Below are positions 44,009 to 51,529 of a stretch of DNA of 64,000 bases, in pieces. The notes beneath the pieces are model-generated. The model had not been told where the DNA came from. It worked only from the letters and a program-made list of their open reading frames with translations, and did not search any database. The translations under genes were made by a program, and so were the position numbers. The stretch's first letter is position 1, and every line of letters begins with the position of its first letter. Source of the DNA: SIG607 sp045533195 (GTDB lineage: Bacteria; Bacillota; Clostridia; Oscillospirales; Acutalibacteraceae); the NCBI GenBank assembly GCA_045533195.1, contig JAZSHI010000030.1:1-64000 (forward strand). Direction: 5' to 3'.

Positions 44009-45051
44009 TATTGTTCAGTATAATACAGTTTAAGCACCGCTTCAAAAAGAGCGGTTTCATCAGGATAAAATTCAGCATATCCGTCTTCTCCTATTATCTG
44101 TTCGCCCTTAAGGGAAACAAATTCAAGAGAAGCGGTTTTTTTATTGCTTACAATATTTGTTGCAAGATAACCTATTTTTCCAGCATCAAGATTTGTAACG
44201 GCATTTTTTTGAACCTTTCCGTATAGTTTTACGGGGAAGGTAATATCATTTTTTGTTTTTTCTATAACCGCTGCGGAGTATTTGCGTATATACTCAAGTT
44301 GTCTTTCCATTCTTAGATAACTGGCATCCGCCGTTTCCTTATTTCTTGCCTGAAGATACAAGAAAACATTATCTCCGTAAAGCTTTACTGGAACATCTTT
44401 ATAATAGGTCACATTATTTGCGGTTATAGTTTCATTTGGTGTAACCGTAACGGTTCCAACAGCATTGTGTAAAGCAGAAATTGCCTTTGAATCCAATGCA
44501 AAATAGGAATTAACCGGCATACTGTATAACAGATCGGAAACGCTGCTGACTGTGTTTTCACAGCTTTTTTCCTTACCGTCACCGTAAGCATAGGCAAGAC
44601 ATATCTGCCTTTTTTCCATTCCAATATAGTTTCCGCTTTTTGAATATAAGCTTATATCGGTATAAGTATCTCTTGGAATACCCAAAACTGTAGTTTTGCC
44701 ACTTTTAGTATCTATAGCCATTAGATAAAGAGCATCGGCCTGCCCTGCATTGCCGGTAATGTATTCGCCGTCTGACATTTTCTTTTGGTTATCAATACCC
44801 ATACAAAGTATTGCCGTTACGTTTTCATTATATTTATAAATTTTGCCACCGTAAACAATGGTATTGTCGGTATTTATTATAGCCTCAACGCCTATATCTG
44901 AAATAATGGTTCCGTCATTTTTAAAAAGACCGTTTTTCCCCGAAAACCACAAATAACCTACCGTTCCTACAGCAATAAGCAAAAGACCTAAAAAACAGCA
45001 AAGCACAATGATTAACGGCTTTTTGTTCTTTTTATTTTGTAATGGTGTCAT
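44008..45051 (-). CDS. LytR-CpsA-Psr (LCP) family protein
   Basis: A 347-residue LCP protein: a cytoplasmic N-terminus, one membrane helix (about 12-33) and an extracellular LCP domain (about 75-250) with DNQKKMSDG, DALYLMAIDTKSG, LGIPRDTY and the arginine motif near RMERQLEYIR. LCP enzymes attach teichoic-acid-like or capsular polymers to peptidoglycan from undecaprenyl-phosphate carriers. Its start lies inside the 3' end of the sortase gene (20-bp overlap), so wall-polymer and protein anchoring are encoded together. Confidence 0.9.
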   Translation of the reverse strand: MTPLQNKKNKKPLIIVLCCFLGLLLIAVGTVGYLWFSGKNGLFKNDGTIISDIGVEAIINTDNTIVYGGKIYKYNENVTAILCMGIDNQKKMSDGEYITGNAGQADALYLMAIDTKSGKTTVLGIPRDTYTDISLYSKSGNYIGMEKRQICLAYAYGDGKEKSCENTVSSVSDLLYSMPVNSYFALDSKAISALHNAVGTVTVTPNETITANNVTYYKDVPVKLYGDNVFLYLQARNKETADASYLRMERQLEYIRKYSAAVIEKTKNDITFPVKLYGKVQKNAVTNLDAGKIGYLATNIVSNKKTASLEFVSLKGEQIIGEDGYAEFYPDETALFEAVLKLYYTEQ

Positions 45052-45790
45052 CAGTCAGTACCCCTTGAACAAGATATCTGTAGTTATCGTTAGTAATACA
45101 GGTGCTTAGTGTTAAAATTTTATCATCAGCCGTCACTTCCACATCTTTACGAACGTTAACAATCGTGGATTTCGGATTTTTTGTCATCTCGATATAATCG
45201 GCAAAAACCTGTTTATCGCTAAAATCAAAGTGATAAAGCAGGTGACGGTTATCATAACGATATGCCGAATAAATGGTATAGGTAAGAATATGCCCCGGTG
45301 TATAAATATAAATATACTTATTCTCATTAAAGAAGGAGGCTTTTCTGAATGAATGAAGGGAAGCAAACATAGAGCCGTTGTTCATATTATGACCATAAAG
45401 AATAGTATTGGGATCGGTAAAATCATCTGAGTTGTACATTTGAGAATAAATACATCCCGCAAATCTGTATTTACCGTTTTCATCGTGATCAAGATAAAAA
45501 TCCTCGGGTTTATCGTTACTTCTGAGTACCGGATAGTCAACCTTTGTACCCGGTATCTTTATCCAAGCATAAATATCAGGACTCTTTTCTTTAAGAGCCT
45601 TAAAATCAATGGGATTATCCGGAAGTTCGGTTTGCGGTTTACTTTCCTCCGAACTGACAAAAGGAGGACTTGCAACAGGCGGTGTATCACTGGCCGAAAG
45701 CAACGGAGGAATCACATATGCGCAAAAGACTGTAACTGCAATTAAAAACATACAGATACATATTATAAGAACTGTTTTTTTGTTTTTCAT
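45032..45790 (-). CDS. srtB: Class B sortase
   Basis: A 252-residue sortase with an N-terminal membrane helix (about 6-28) and the catalytic triad in place: histidine in LYGHNMNNGSMF, cysteine in LTLSTC and arginine in YRYLVQG. Length and the helix after the active-site region fit class B. It follows a surface-protein gene (45898-46491) whose C-terminus reads APPTAD plus a hydrophobic helix and RVR. That resembles the (S/P)PxTG signal used by clostridial sortase B, so the two are a probable enzyme-substrate pair. It overlaps the LCP gene. Confidence 0.92.
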   Translation of the reverse strand: MKNKKTVLIICICMFLIAVTVFCAYVIPPLLSASDTPPVASPPFVSSEESKPQTELPDNPIDFKALKEKSPDIYAWIKIPGTKVDYPVLRSNDKPEDFYLDHDENGKYRFAGCIYSQMYNSDDFTDPNTILYGHNMNNGSMFASLHSFRKASFFNENKYIYIYTPGHILTYTIYSAYRYDNRHLLYHFDFSDKQVFADYIEMTKNPKSTIVNVRKDVEVTADDKILTLSTCITNDNYRYLVQGVLTDDTITK

Positions 45791-45852
45791 ATAGTTCCTC
45801 CTTTACATATTACTTATATATTTTACCACATTTATATTCATATTGTCAAACA

Positions 45853-45886
45853 ACAAAAAATACCTCCCGAATAATCGGGAGGTGAA
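45853..45886 (-). terminator. Terminator after the surface-protein gene
   Basis: ACCTCCCGA, loop ATTA region, TCGGGAGGT followed by ATTTTTTG on the minus strand, 12 bp past the stop at 45898. Confidence 0.85.
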
Positions 45887-45897
45887 ACTTTTAATAA

Positions 45898-46491
45898 TTA
45901 GCGTACGCGCTTTGCAGCAACTACTACGGATGCACCGGAAAGAACTACGAGAGCGAAGAGAAGACCTGCAACTGCCATGCTGAAGTCAGCAGTGGGAGGA
46001 GCTTCAGGAGTTGAAGGTTTATTGTCTTCGTCGTCTGCTTTGGGAACATATTCTTCGTCAGCAGAAACGTAAAGACCGTCAGCAAGGGGTTTAAAGGTTA
46101 CTTCAAGGCGAGTGTTGTTAATAGCAATAACCTGACCTTCTTTAACCTCGTAGTCAACGCCTTCTTTAGCCTCGGTACCGTCAGCTTTTTTTACGGATTC
46201 GATTTTGTAATCAACGCCTTCCTTAGCAGCAGAACCGTTCTGCTTGAAGAAGAACCAACCTTCAAACTTAATTTCAACGTTTTCAACGGGTTTGATTTTG
46301 ATTACACCATCTTCAAAAACCTTAACTGTCTCATCTTTAGTAGCACCGTCAGCAGCGCCCTCACTTGTGTCAGGTTTATTAATGACAACCTCGAAATACA
46401 CATTTCCTCCGGGGCTCTTTGCGGCAAAAGCGGGAACTGAGATAGAAAGTGCGAGAATCACAGTCAACATAATAGCAAGTATTTTTTTCAT
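45898..46491 (-). CDS. Secreted surface protein with LPXTG-like C-terminal anchor
   Basis: A 197-residue exported protein. A signal peptide (1-23, ending VPAFAA) is followed by an acidic beta-rich region (25-150) with two similar segments (KEGVDYKIESVKKADG and KEGVDYEVKEG), a proline-rich linker and a cell-wall sorting-type end: APPTAD, a hydrophobic helix, then RVR. The motif fits the (S/P)PxTG pattern with alanine in place of glycine. It is probably linked to the wall by the sortase B downstream. No binding function can be assigned. Confidence 0.8.
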   Translation of the reverse strand: MKKILAIMLTVILALSISVPAFAAKSPGGNVYFEVVINKPDTSEGAADGATKDETVKVFEDGVIKIKPVENVEIKFEGWFFFKQNGSAAKEGVDYKIESVKKADGTEAKEGVDYEVKEGQVIAINNTRLEVTFKPLADGLYVSADEEYVPKADDEDNKPSTPEAPPTADFSMAVAGLLFALVVLSGASVVVAAKRVR

Positions 46492-46596
46492 TGTTTATTC
46501 CTCCAAAATTTCAGAGATATTTTAATACGTTAATATTATATCACCTAAATTTCAAATTGTAAAGTCTTTTTTTTAAAAAAAATTATTTTTTTAAAG

Positions 46597-46626
46597 TTGA
46601 CTTATATGCCCTGTTGAATATATACT
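46597..46626 (+). promoter_or_regulatory. birA promoter
   Basis: TTGACT (46597-46602), 18 bp, TATACT (46621-46626). Confidence 0.7.
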
Positions 46627-46679
46627 TATAAATAATAAATACAGCTCTTATTATCCTATATTAAGGGAAGGTTAAAATT

Positions 46680-47456
46680 ATGGAAAGTAAATTATTCGGT
46701 ATCCTAAGCAAAAACCTGAAACTCGGCATTAACACCGTCATTTTAGAAGAAATAACTTCTTCTAATGATTACTGCAAAAATCTGGCCAAAAACATCAAGG
46801 AAGACACTCTTGTTATAGCCCTTTCACAAACCGGCGGAAAAGGCAGACTCGGCAGAAGCTTCTTTTCGCCCAAAGACAGCGGAATTTATTTAAGTTTTCT
46901 GCTCCATCCAAACCTAACTGCCAATGACTGCACAAAAATCACCACCGCCGCCGCAGTAGCCGCCGCTGAAAGCATTGAATTTATTTCGGGTAAAAAAACC
47001 TACATAAAATGGGTGAACGACATTTACCTTGACGGCAAAAAGGTTGCGGGAATCCTTACCGAAACCGGCTTTTCGGGAAGCAATAACAAAGTGCAGTTTG
47101 CCGTAATGGGAATAGGCGTAAATCTATTTAATCCCAAAGGCAAATTCCCCGAAGACATAAAAGAGAAAGCCGGAAGCGTTTTCGGTCAGCTTCTTCCCTC
47201 CTCGGAAATTACCGTAAACTTCATCAAAGAATTTATTAAACGCTTTTTAGACATATATGCAATTCTTCCCGATACTTTATATATGGAAAATTACAAAAGC
47301 CGTTCACTGCTCATCGGCAAAAATGTTTCCTTTATAAAGGACGGCGAAAAATATAACGGCTTTGTACTGGGTATAGACAACGATGCAGGACTAATACTTG
47401 CCACCGATAAGGGCAGTGTCACCCTTAAAGCAGGTGAAGTAAGTCTTAATATATGA
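46680..47456 (+). CDS. birA: Biotin--[acetyl-CoA-carboxylase] ligase (no DNA-binding domain)
   Basis: The 258-residue enzyme makes biotinyl-AMP and transfers biotin to carrier-protein lysines. The nucleotide/biotin loop is GGKGRLGRSFFSP and the catalytic lysine block is YIKWVNDIYLDGKKVAGILTE; the C-terminal SH3-like domain follows (about 205-258). The N-terminal winged-helix repressor domain of E. coli BirA is absent, so this is a class I ligase and does not itself regulate biotin genes. AGGGAAGG precedes the ATG. A very long hairpin lies just after the stop codon. Confidence 0.94.
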   Translation: MESKLFGILSKNLKLGINTVILEEITSSNDYCKNLAKNIKEDTLVIALSQTGGKGRLGRSFFSPKDSGIYLSFLLHPNLTANDCTKITTAAAVAAAESIEFISGKKTYIKWVNDIYLDGKKVAGILTETGFSGSNNKVQFAVMGIGVNLFNPKGKFPEDIKEKAGSVFGQLLPSSEITVNFIKEFIKRFLDIYAILPDTLYMENYKSRSLLIGKNVSFIKDGEKYNGFVLGIDNDAGLILATDKGSVTLKAGEVSLNI

Positions 47457-47461
47457 AACAA

Positions 47462-47516
47462 GATGCTCAAGGTTTGTGAGACTTCTCTTGGAGAAGTCTC
47501 ACAAACCTTGAGCATC
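47462..47516. terminator. 26-bp perfect hairpin, bidirectional terminator
   Basis: A perfect 26-bp stem with a TTG loop (arms 47462-47487 and 47491-47516) lies between the convergent birA and rnhA genes. ATTTTTATT follows on the plus strand. The stem is about twice the usual terminator length. Confidence 0.75.
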
Positions 47517-47523
47517 ATTTTTA

Positions 47524-47964
47524 TTATCTATCTAAATTTTTATAAAAAGCCACCGCCAGAGCATCGCAACGTTCATTTTCTTTATGCCCGTTATGCCCCT
47601 TAACCCAGTTTATAGTTACGTCGTGTTTTTTAAAAAGTTCAAGAATTTCTTCCCACAAATCAACGTTTAAAGCAGGTTTTTTATCAGCCTTTCTCCAACC
47701 GTTTTTCTTCCAGGACTCAGCCCAGCCAAGCCCAATTCCGTCGGAAAGATATTTGGAATCGGTAGTCAGCACCACCTTACAAGGCTCCTTTAAAGCGCGA
47801 AGCGCCATTATAGCGGCGGTAAGCTCCATTCGGTTATTGGTGGTTTCCTTTTCACCGCCAGAGAGTTCCTTTTCTGTTTTTCCGTAACGAAGTATTGCGC
47901 CCCAGCCGCCAGGGCCGGGATTTCCCGAACAGGCGCCGTCGGTAAAAATTTCAACAGTTTTCAT
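47524..47964 (-). CDS. rnhA: Ribonuclease HI
   Basis: RNase HI cuts the RNA strand of RNA/DNA hybrids. The 146-residue protein has the four carboxylates of the family: D9 in FTDGACSGNPG, E in NNRMELTAAI, D in LTTDSKYL and D in NERCDALAV, with the basic handle (ESWKKNGWRKADKK) of the E. coli type present. It starts right after lexA on the same strand (1 bp gap), so the two form an operon, and ends before the long hairpin. Confidence 0.96.
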   Translation of the reverse strand: MKTVEIFTDGACSGNPGPGGWGAILRYGKTEKELSGGEKETTNNRMELTAAIMALRALKEPCKVVLTTDSKYLSDGIGLGWAESWKKNGWRKADKKPALNVDLWEEILELFKKHDVTINWVKGHNGHKENERCDALAVAFYKNLDR

Positions 47965-47965
47965 A

Positions 47966-48553
47966 TCAGTACTTCCTGTAGCTTCCTATAACCTTGCCGA
48001 GTACGGAAGGGTTTTCAGGATAAATGGGATCAAAATCGGGATTTTCGGGCATAAAAATCACCTTGCCGTCCTTTTGGAGAAGTCTTTTTACAGTAGCCTC
48101 TTCCCCATCCATACCTATTATTATATCTCCGCTTTTATATGCGGCATTTTTATCGGCGACAACTATATCACCGTCAAGAATACCTGCATCCTTCATTGAA
48201 AGTCCTACTACTCGAAGGGCAAATAGTCCCTCCGAATCATTTGCAGGATAAGGGATATAATCCTCTATCTGTTCAACCGCCAAAATAGGCTGACCTGCAG
48301 TAACCCTTCCTACGAGGGGCACTCTTGCGGCAGATACGCTGTCTGCAATTCTTATGGCGCGTGACGAATGACTGTCGCGTATAATATATCCGTTTTGTTC
48401 AAGTGAATCAAGTACTGCATGAACGGTAGAAGTAGATTTTATCTGACAAGCCTTACATATTTCTCTTACTGTAGGAGGCAGACCGTTTGACATACTGGAA
48501 ATAAGATAACGGTAAACCCTTTCCTGTCTTTCATTGAGCTTTGCCTTTGTCAT
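47966..48553 (-). CDS. lexA: LexA repressor
   Basis: LexA is the SOS repressor, inactivated by RecA-stimulated self-cleavage. The 195-residue protein has the N-terminal winged helix (1-65), the Ala-Gly cleavage site in VTAGQPI, the catalytic serine in GLSMKDAGI and the lysine in EATVKRLL. A promoter, TTGAAA-17-TAATAT (48615-48587), lies in the 3' end of the upstream TauE gene, and a near-consensus LexA box overlaps the start region, so autorepression is likely. Confidence 0.96.
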   Translation of the reverse strand: MTKAKLNERQERVYRYLISSMSNGLPPTVREICKACQIKSTSTVHAVLDSLEQNGYIIRDSHSSRAIRIADSVSAARVPLVGRVTAGQPILAVEQIEDYIPYPANDSEGLFALRVVGLSMKDAGILDGDIVVADKNAAYKSGDIIIGMDGEEATVKRLLQKDGKVIFMPENPDFDPIYPENPSVLGKVIGSYRKY

Positions 48554-48567
48554 TTATTTTTCCTCCC

Positions 48568-48579
48568 GAACATTTATTC
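48568..48579. promoter_or_regulatory. Probable LexA box of lexA
   Basis: GAACATTTATTC has one mismatch in the GAAC-N4-GTTC half sites of Gram-positive LexA (ATTC for GTTC). It lies at the predicted transcription start from the promoter at 48587-48615. Confidence 0.55.
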
Positions 48580-48969
48580 TGTTTTTATATTACCACACTT
48601 CTTTTTAACTTTCAAGAGAAAAACTTTAATAATTTCACTTATTCCCATAGCTATAAGAATAAAGGCAAATATTTTTCCTATAAAAATTGCGCTTATGACC
48701 AAAGTAAGCAAATATCCTATAACGGCACCCACTATACCGAAAGCCGCTATAGGAAGCACAGTTTTAAGCACAATCAAACCTTTTTTAAAATAAATGATCA
48801 CCGCAACAATGCCTATAGGAATAAAAAAAAGGAGATTTATTCCCTGACTTAAAAGCTGAGGTTTATTTTCAAACACCCTTAGATATATAAGAAGCACAGC
48901 GCCGCCGCCAAGCCCTAAACCGCCTATTATTCCCGAAAGAAGCCCCGCAATGAATTTCACTATAAGCAT
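48574..48969 (-). CDS. TauE/SafE-family half-size permease, second gene
   Basis: A 131-residue membrane protein with four helices and the family N-terminal motif AGLLSGIIGGLGLGGGAVL. TauE/SafE permeases usually have seven to nine helices in one chain made of two such halves; here the halves are separate genes. The start is the ATG at 48969, overlapping the stop of the other half (TAATG), so their synthesis is coupled and they probably form a heterodimer. Substrates of the family include sulfite and organosulfonates; none is indicated here. Confidence 0.85.
   Translation of the reverse strand: MLIVKFIAGLLSGIIGGLGLGGGAVLLIYLRVFENKPQLLSQGINLLFFIPIGIVAVIIYFKKGLIVLKTVLPIAAFGIVGAVIGYLLTLVISAIFIGKIFAFILIAMGISEIIKVFLLKVKKKCGNIKTE
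48587..48615 (-). promoter_or_regulatory. lexA promoter
   Basis: TTGAAA (48615-48610), 17 bp, TAATAT (48592-48587) on the minus strand, inside the end of the TauE/SafE gene. Confidence 0.65.
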
Positions 48970-49325
48970 TATCTTAACAACATCCTTATCCCTGCCCAAA
49001 TCATAAATCCGCCGAAAACCCCGCGTAAAAGCACAGGAGAAATCTTTTTAAGCAAATAGGTTGCCAAAATCGAACCGACTACACCAAAGGGCATAAAAAT
49101 AAGAGCATCTTTAAGATTTACGTATCCCTTAAGCATATAAATGACGGCGCTGAAAAGAGTAATGGGCAAAATCACCGCTACGGCATTTGCGTGAGCTTTT
49201 TTTGTATCAAGACCGCATTTTTTAAGAATAGGTACGGCTATCATACCGCCGCCTGCCCCTAAAAGACCGTTAACCAGTCCTACCAGTATTCCGAAAACAA
49301 AGTACAGATATTTTTTCTTTTTCAT
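48969..49325 (-). CDS. TauE/SafE-family half-size permease, first gene
   Basis: A 118-residue membrane protein with four helices and the motif GLVNGLLGAGGGMIAVP, the first half of a TauE/SafE permease. It is followed by the second half gene with a TAATG overlap. The start is taken as the ATG at 49325 (MKKKKYLYF), with GGTG six bases ahead; an in-frame ATG at 49352 is an alternative. It has no other partner genes nearby. Confidence 0.83.
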   Translation of the reverse strand: MKKKKYLYFVFGILVGLVNGLLGAGGGMIAVPILKKCGLDTKKAHANAVAVILPITLFSAVIYMLKGYVNLKDALIFMPFGVVGSILATYLLKKISPVLLRGVFGGFMIWAGIRMLLR

Positions 49326-49402
49326 TCTTTTCACCATACTTAGTATTCCCAAAAGACCGCAAAAAACGGAGAAAACTCATTAAAAGTTTTCCCCGTTTCT
49401 TT

Positions 49403-49756
49403 TTACTTATTATTTTGTTTTAATATATCGTACTGTATAGCCGCCTTTTGAGCAGGTGTTACATAAACCGTCTGCACCGTTTTTATTTCGGGATTAGTGG
49501 GTTCGGGCAGTACCATCTTAACAGGCACAAGCGAAGGAGGAGTGCTTACCGAAGCATTGTAGCTTTCAGCAGGTTGGGCGGTCCCTACATTTTCATACAG
49601 ATTTTTCGGCGCTGTGTTTTGCACAGCAGGAATGGGCGCAGCAGGAATTTCAGGCTCGTTTTTTACAGGAGGAATAACCTCTAACATAGCCCCGCAATTT
49701 TTACAGTAAACAAACTGTTCTTCATTTTCACATTTGCACACTTTACAAATTTTCAT
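49403..49756 (-). CDS. Zinc-ribbon protein with proline-rich tail
   Basis: A 117-residue protein: an N-terminal zinc ribbon (CKVCKCENEEQFVYCKNCG, residues 3-21) followed by a low-complexity proline-rich region. No enzyme motif. It lies 11 bp downstream of the RING/zinc-ribbon membrane protein gene on the same strand. Function unknown; the pair may act together. Confidence 0.65.
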   Translation of the reverse strand: MKICKVCKCENEEQFVYCKNCGAMLEVIPPVKNEPEIPAAPIPAVQNTAPKNLYENVGTAQPAESYNASVSTPPSLVPVKMVLPEPTNPEIKTVQTVYVTPAQKAAIQYDILKQNNK

Positions 49757-49767
49757 AATTTACCTCC

Positions 49768-50688
49768 TTAAATAAAGGAAAAGATTACAGACGGAATAAA
49801 GGAAACCGCCATATATGCTATAATAAATGCAAAGAGATTAACTCCACCTTTTTTCCTGATAAGCTGTTGTTTCTGCTCTTCATCTGCAGCTGTTTCTTTT
49901 ATTTCCTTAAGACTCTTTACGGTGTGCTTATAATAAAGCTTGTTGGCAAACAGCGCACTCAAAACCCTTACCGACACCGTGAGCATCAGACCTATTGCAC
50001 CAAGTATAAAGTTCATCCATAAAGCCTTATCATTACTGGAAAACAAAGCCTGGGCCAAATCGTAATAGGTTTTAATGCTTGAGTCTGCCATAAGCTGACC
50101 GATAGAGCTGTTAAAGGGCGCAAGAAGTATATTTGCGGCTATTTCAATAGCCCCCGATAAAAATGCATAAGAATACATCTTACGCATAGCAAAGCTGGCT
50201 GTTGGAAAAAGGAGATGCCAAAGACTAAACCAAACCTTTCCGCCGTTTTTAAACTCCTTAAACTTTGGAATAAAGCGGTTTGGAGAAACCATTACAAAAT
50301 CCTTTGCTTCATCGGCAGTAACGCCCTCGCCTAAATCTTCCTCCGGTTTCACTCCGCCCAAAAAGTCAATTTTTATAGCAAAGGGAGCCCCCTTATTTAC
50401 GGGAGAACCGCATTGATTACAAAAAGAATCACCTTTGGGAAAACGGTTATGACAGGAGGGACATTCCTGTAAATCCTCTGTCTTTTCCTCTTTGACTTCA
50501 CTTTTTTCTCTGACTTTATCATACTGCATATCGGTGCCGTGGAACTGCTCCATTCCGCATCGACCTGCATTTATAAAGCACTCTCTGTGATGGGGAGCGG
50601 CGCATACGGGACATACCGCTATTTCATCCTCATCAAATAAATATGCCTTGCAAATAGGACAGTCCTGTCCATTAACCGAAAAACTCAT
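49768..50688 (-). CDS. RING-like/zinc-ribbon membrane protein (DUF2628-like)
   Basis: A 306-residue protein with an N-terminal prokaryotic RING-like zinc module (residues 10-45, CPIC...CPVCAAPHHRECF), a separate zinc ribbon (CPSCHNRFPKGDSFCNQCG, about 75-93), then a membrane region with about four helices whose start (FSLWHLLFPTASFAMRKMY) resembles DUF2628. The N-terminal cysteine modules should face the cytosol. It starts at the ATG at 50688 inside the end of the Nudix gene. Prokaryotic RING modules are of unknown function in most cases, and I infer none. Confidence 0.75.
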   Translation of the reverse strand: MSFSVNGQDCPICKAYLFDEDEIAVCPVCAAPHHRECFINAGRCGMEQFHGTDMQYDKVREKSEVKEEKTEDLQECPSCHNRFPKGDSFCNQCGSPVNKGAPFAIKIDFLGGVKPEEDLGEGVTADEAKDFVMVSPNRFIPKFKEFKNGGKVWFSLWHLLFPTASFAMRKMYSYAFLSGAIEIAANILLAPFNSSIGQLMADSSIKTYYDLAQALFSSNDKALWMNFILGAIGLMLTVSVRVLSALFANKLYYKHTVKSLKEIKETAADEEQKQQLIRKKGGVNLFAFIIAYMAVSFIPSVIFSFI

Positions 50689-51193
50689 TTCTATAATCCT
50701 TTGCATACTTAAAAATCATATCAAAATATTCTTTTCCGTAGTTGTGGAATTTTCTGTCTTCCACCATTTTTTTAAGGGTTTCTTCGCTAACCCATCTTGC
50801 TTCTGCAACCTCGCTGGATTGCAGATTTAAAGAGGATACGTCGGCATCGCTTGTAGTAAACCATATATCAACGAAAGAATTCCTCTTCTTTATGCGTCCC
50901 ATTTTTTTGCACAGACGCTGTGTGCAACTGATTCCCAGTTCCTCCAAAAGTTCGCGCTGAGCGGCACAGTAGGATGTTTCGCCTGAAATTGCAGAACCGC
51001 CGGTGGCAGCCCATTCACCCGGCATAAGCTTTTTATCGTCGCTTCTGCGTTGAATTAAAAGCTTTCCGTCTTTTGAAACAACCCATATATGCACCACCAG
51101 ATGATATTCACCCGGTCGCATAAAATAATTACCGCGTACAGCCGTTTTGCCGGTAACTTCACCGGAGGAATTTAAGATATCCCATTTTTCCAT
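50672..51193 (-). CDS. Nudix hydrolase (Idi-like)
   Basis: A 173-residue Nudix protein with the full box GGSAISGETSYCAAQRELLEEL (consensus GX5EX7REUXEEXGU) at about residues 60-82. The flanking WVVSKDGKLLIQRR and GEWAATGG blocks resemble the Idi/YfcD type rather than MutT. It hydrolyses or rearranges a diphosphate substrate; which one is unknown. The gene overlaps the RING-like gene by 17 bp and lies divergent from the SRP RNA/dnaX region. Confidence 0.88.
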   Translation of the reverse strand: MEKWDILNSSGEVTGKTAVRGNYFMRPGEYHLVVHIWVVSKDGKLLIQRRSDDKKLMPGEWAATGGSAISGETSYCAAQRELLEELGISCTQRLCKKMGRIKKRNSFVDIWFTTSDADVSSLNLQSSEVAEARWVSEETLKKMVEDRKFHNYGKEYFDMIFKYAKDYRNEFFG

Positions 51194-51369
51194 TTTCGGC
51201 TTTTTCCTTTTCTTTTTTCTATACTTTTTCCGTATATTTCCGAAATTTTCGAAAATTCATAGAGTTATTATATCAAAAAAACCTTTATTATTCAACCTTT
51301 TATATTATGTTTTTATTTTTTATTAAAATTTTCTTGTAAATAAAGAAATTATGGTATATAATATATGCA

Positions 51370-51505
51370 GTGTATTCGGGTGTGCGAATGGACGGGTCCT
51401 GTGCGACGGGATGCCATGAACCATGTCAGGCGGGGAACCGAGCAGCATTAAGTGGATTTTTCCGTGCGCCGCAGTAAATCGGTTCATTCGTACACCCGAG
51501 TACAC
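51370..51505 (+). ncRNA. ffs: Signal recognition particle RNA (4.5S-like/scRNA)
   Basis: A 136-nt RNA with a long terminal helix: GTGTATTCGGGTGTGCGAATG at the 5' end pairs with the 3' CATTCGTACACCCGAGTACAC (mostly Watson-Crick with G-U pairs). The apical part contains the SRP core: ATGTCAGG, then GGGGAACC and AGCAGC (51425-51449). A T run follows, so the hairpin also ends transcription. The position directly upstream of dnaX is classical. The size suggests helices 5 and 8 without a full Alu domain. Confidence 0.92.
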
Positions 51506-51529
51506 TTTTTTGAGAAAGGAAGGTGCTTT

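Noticed and set aside
51452..51529. Upstream extension of dnaX
   Set aside because: It would translate through the SRP RNA; the RBS-preceded ATG at 51530 gives the standard N-terminus.
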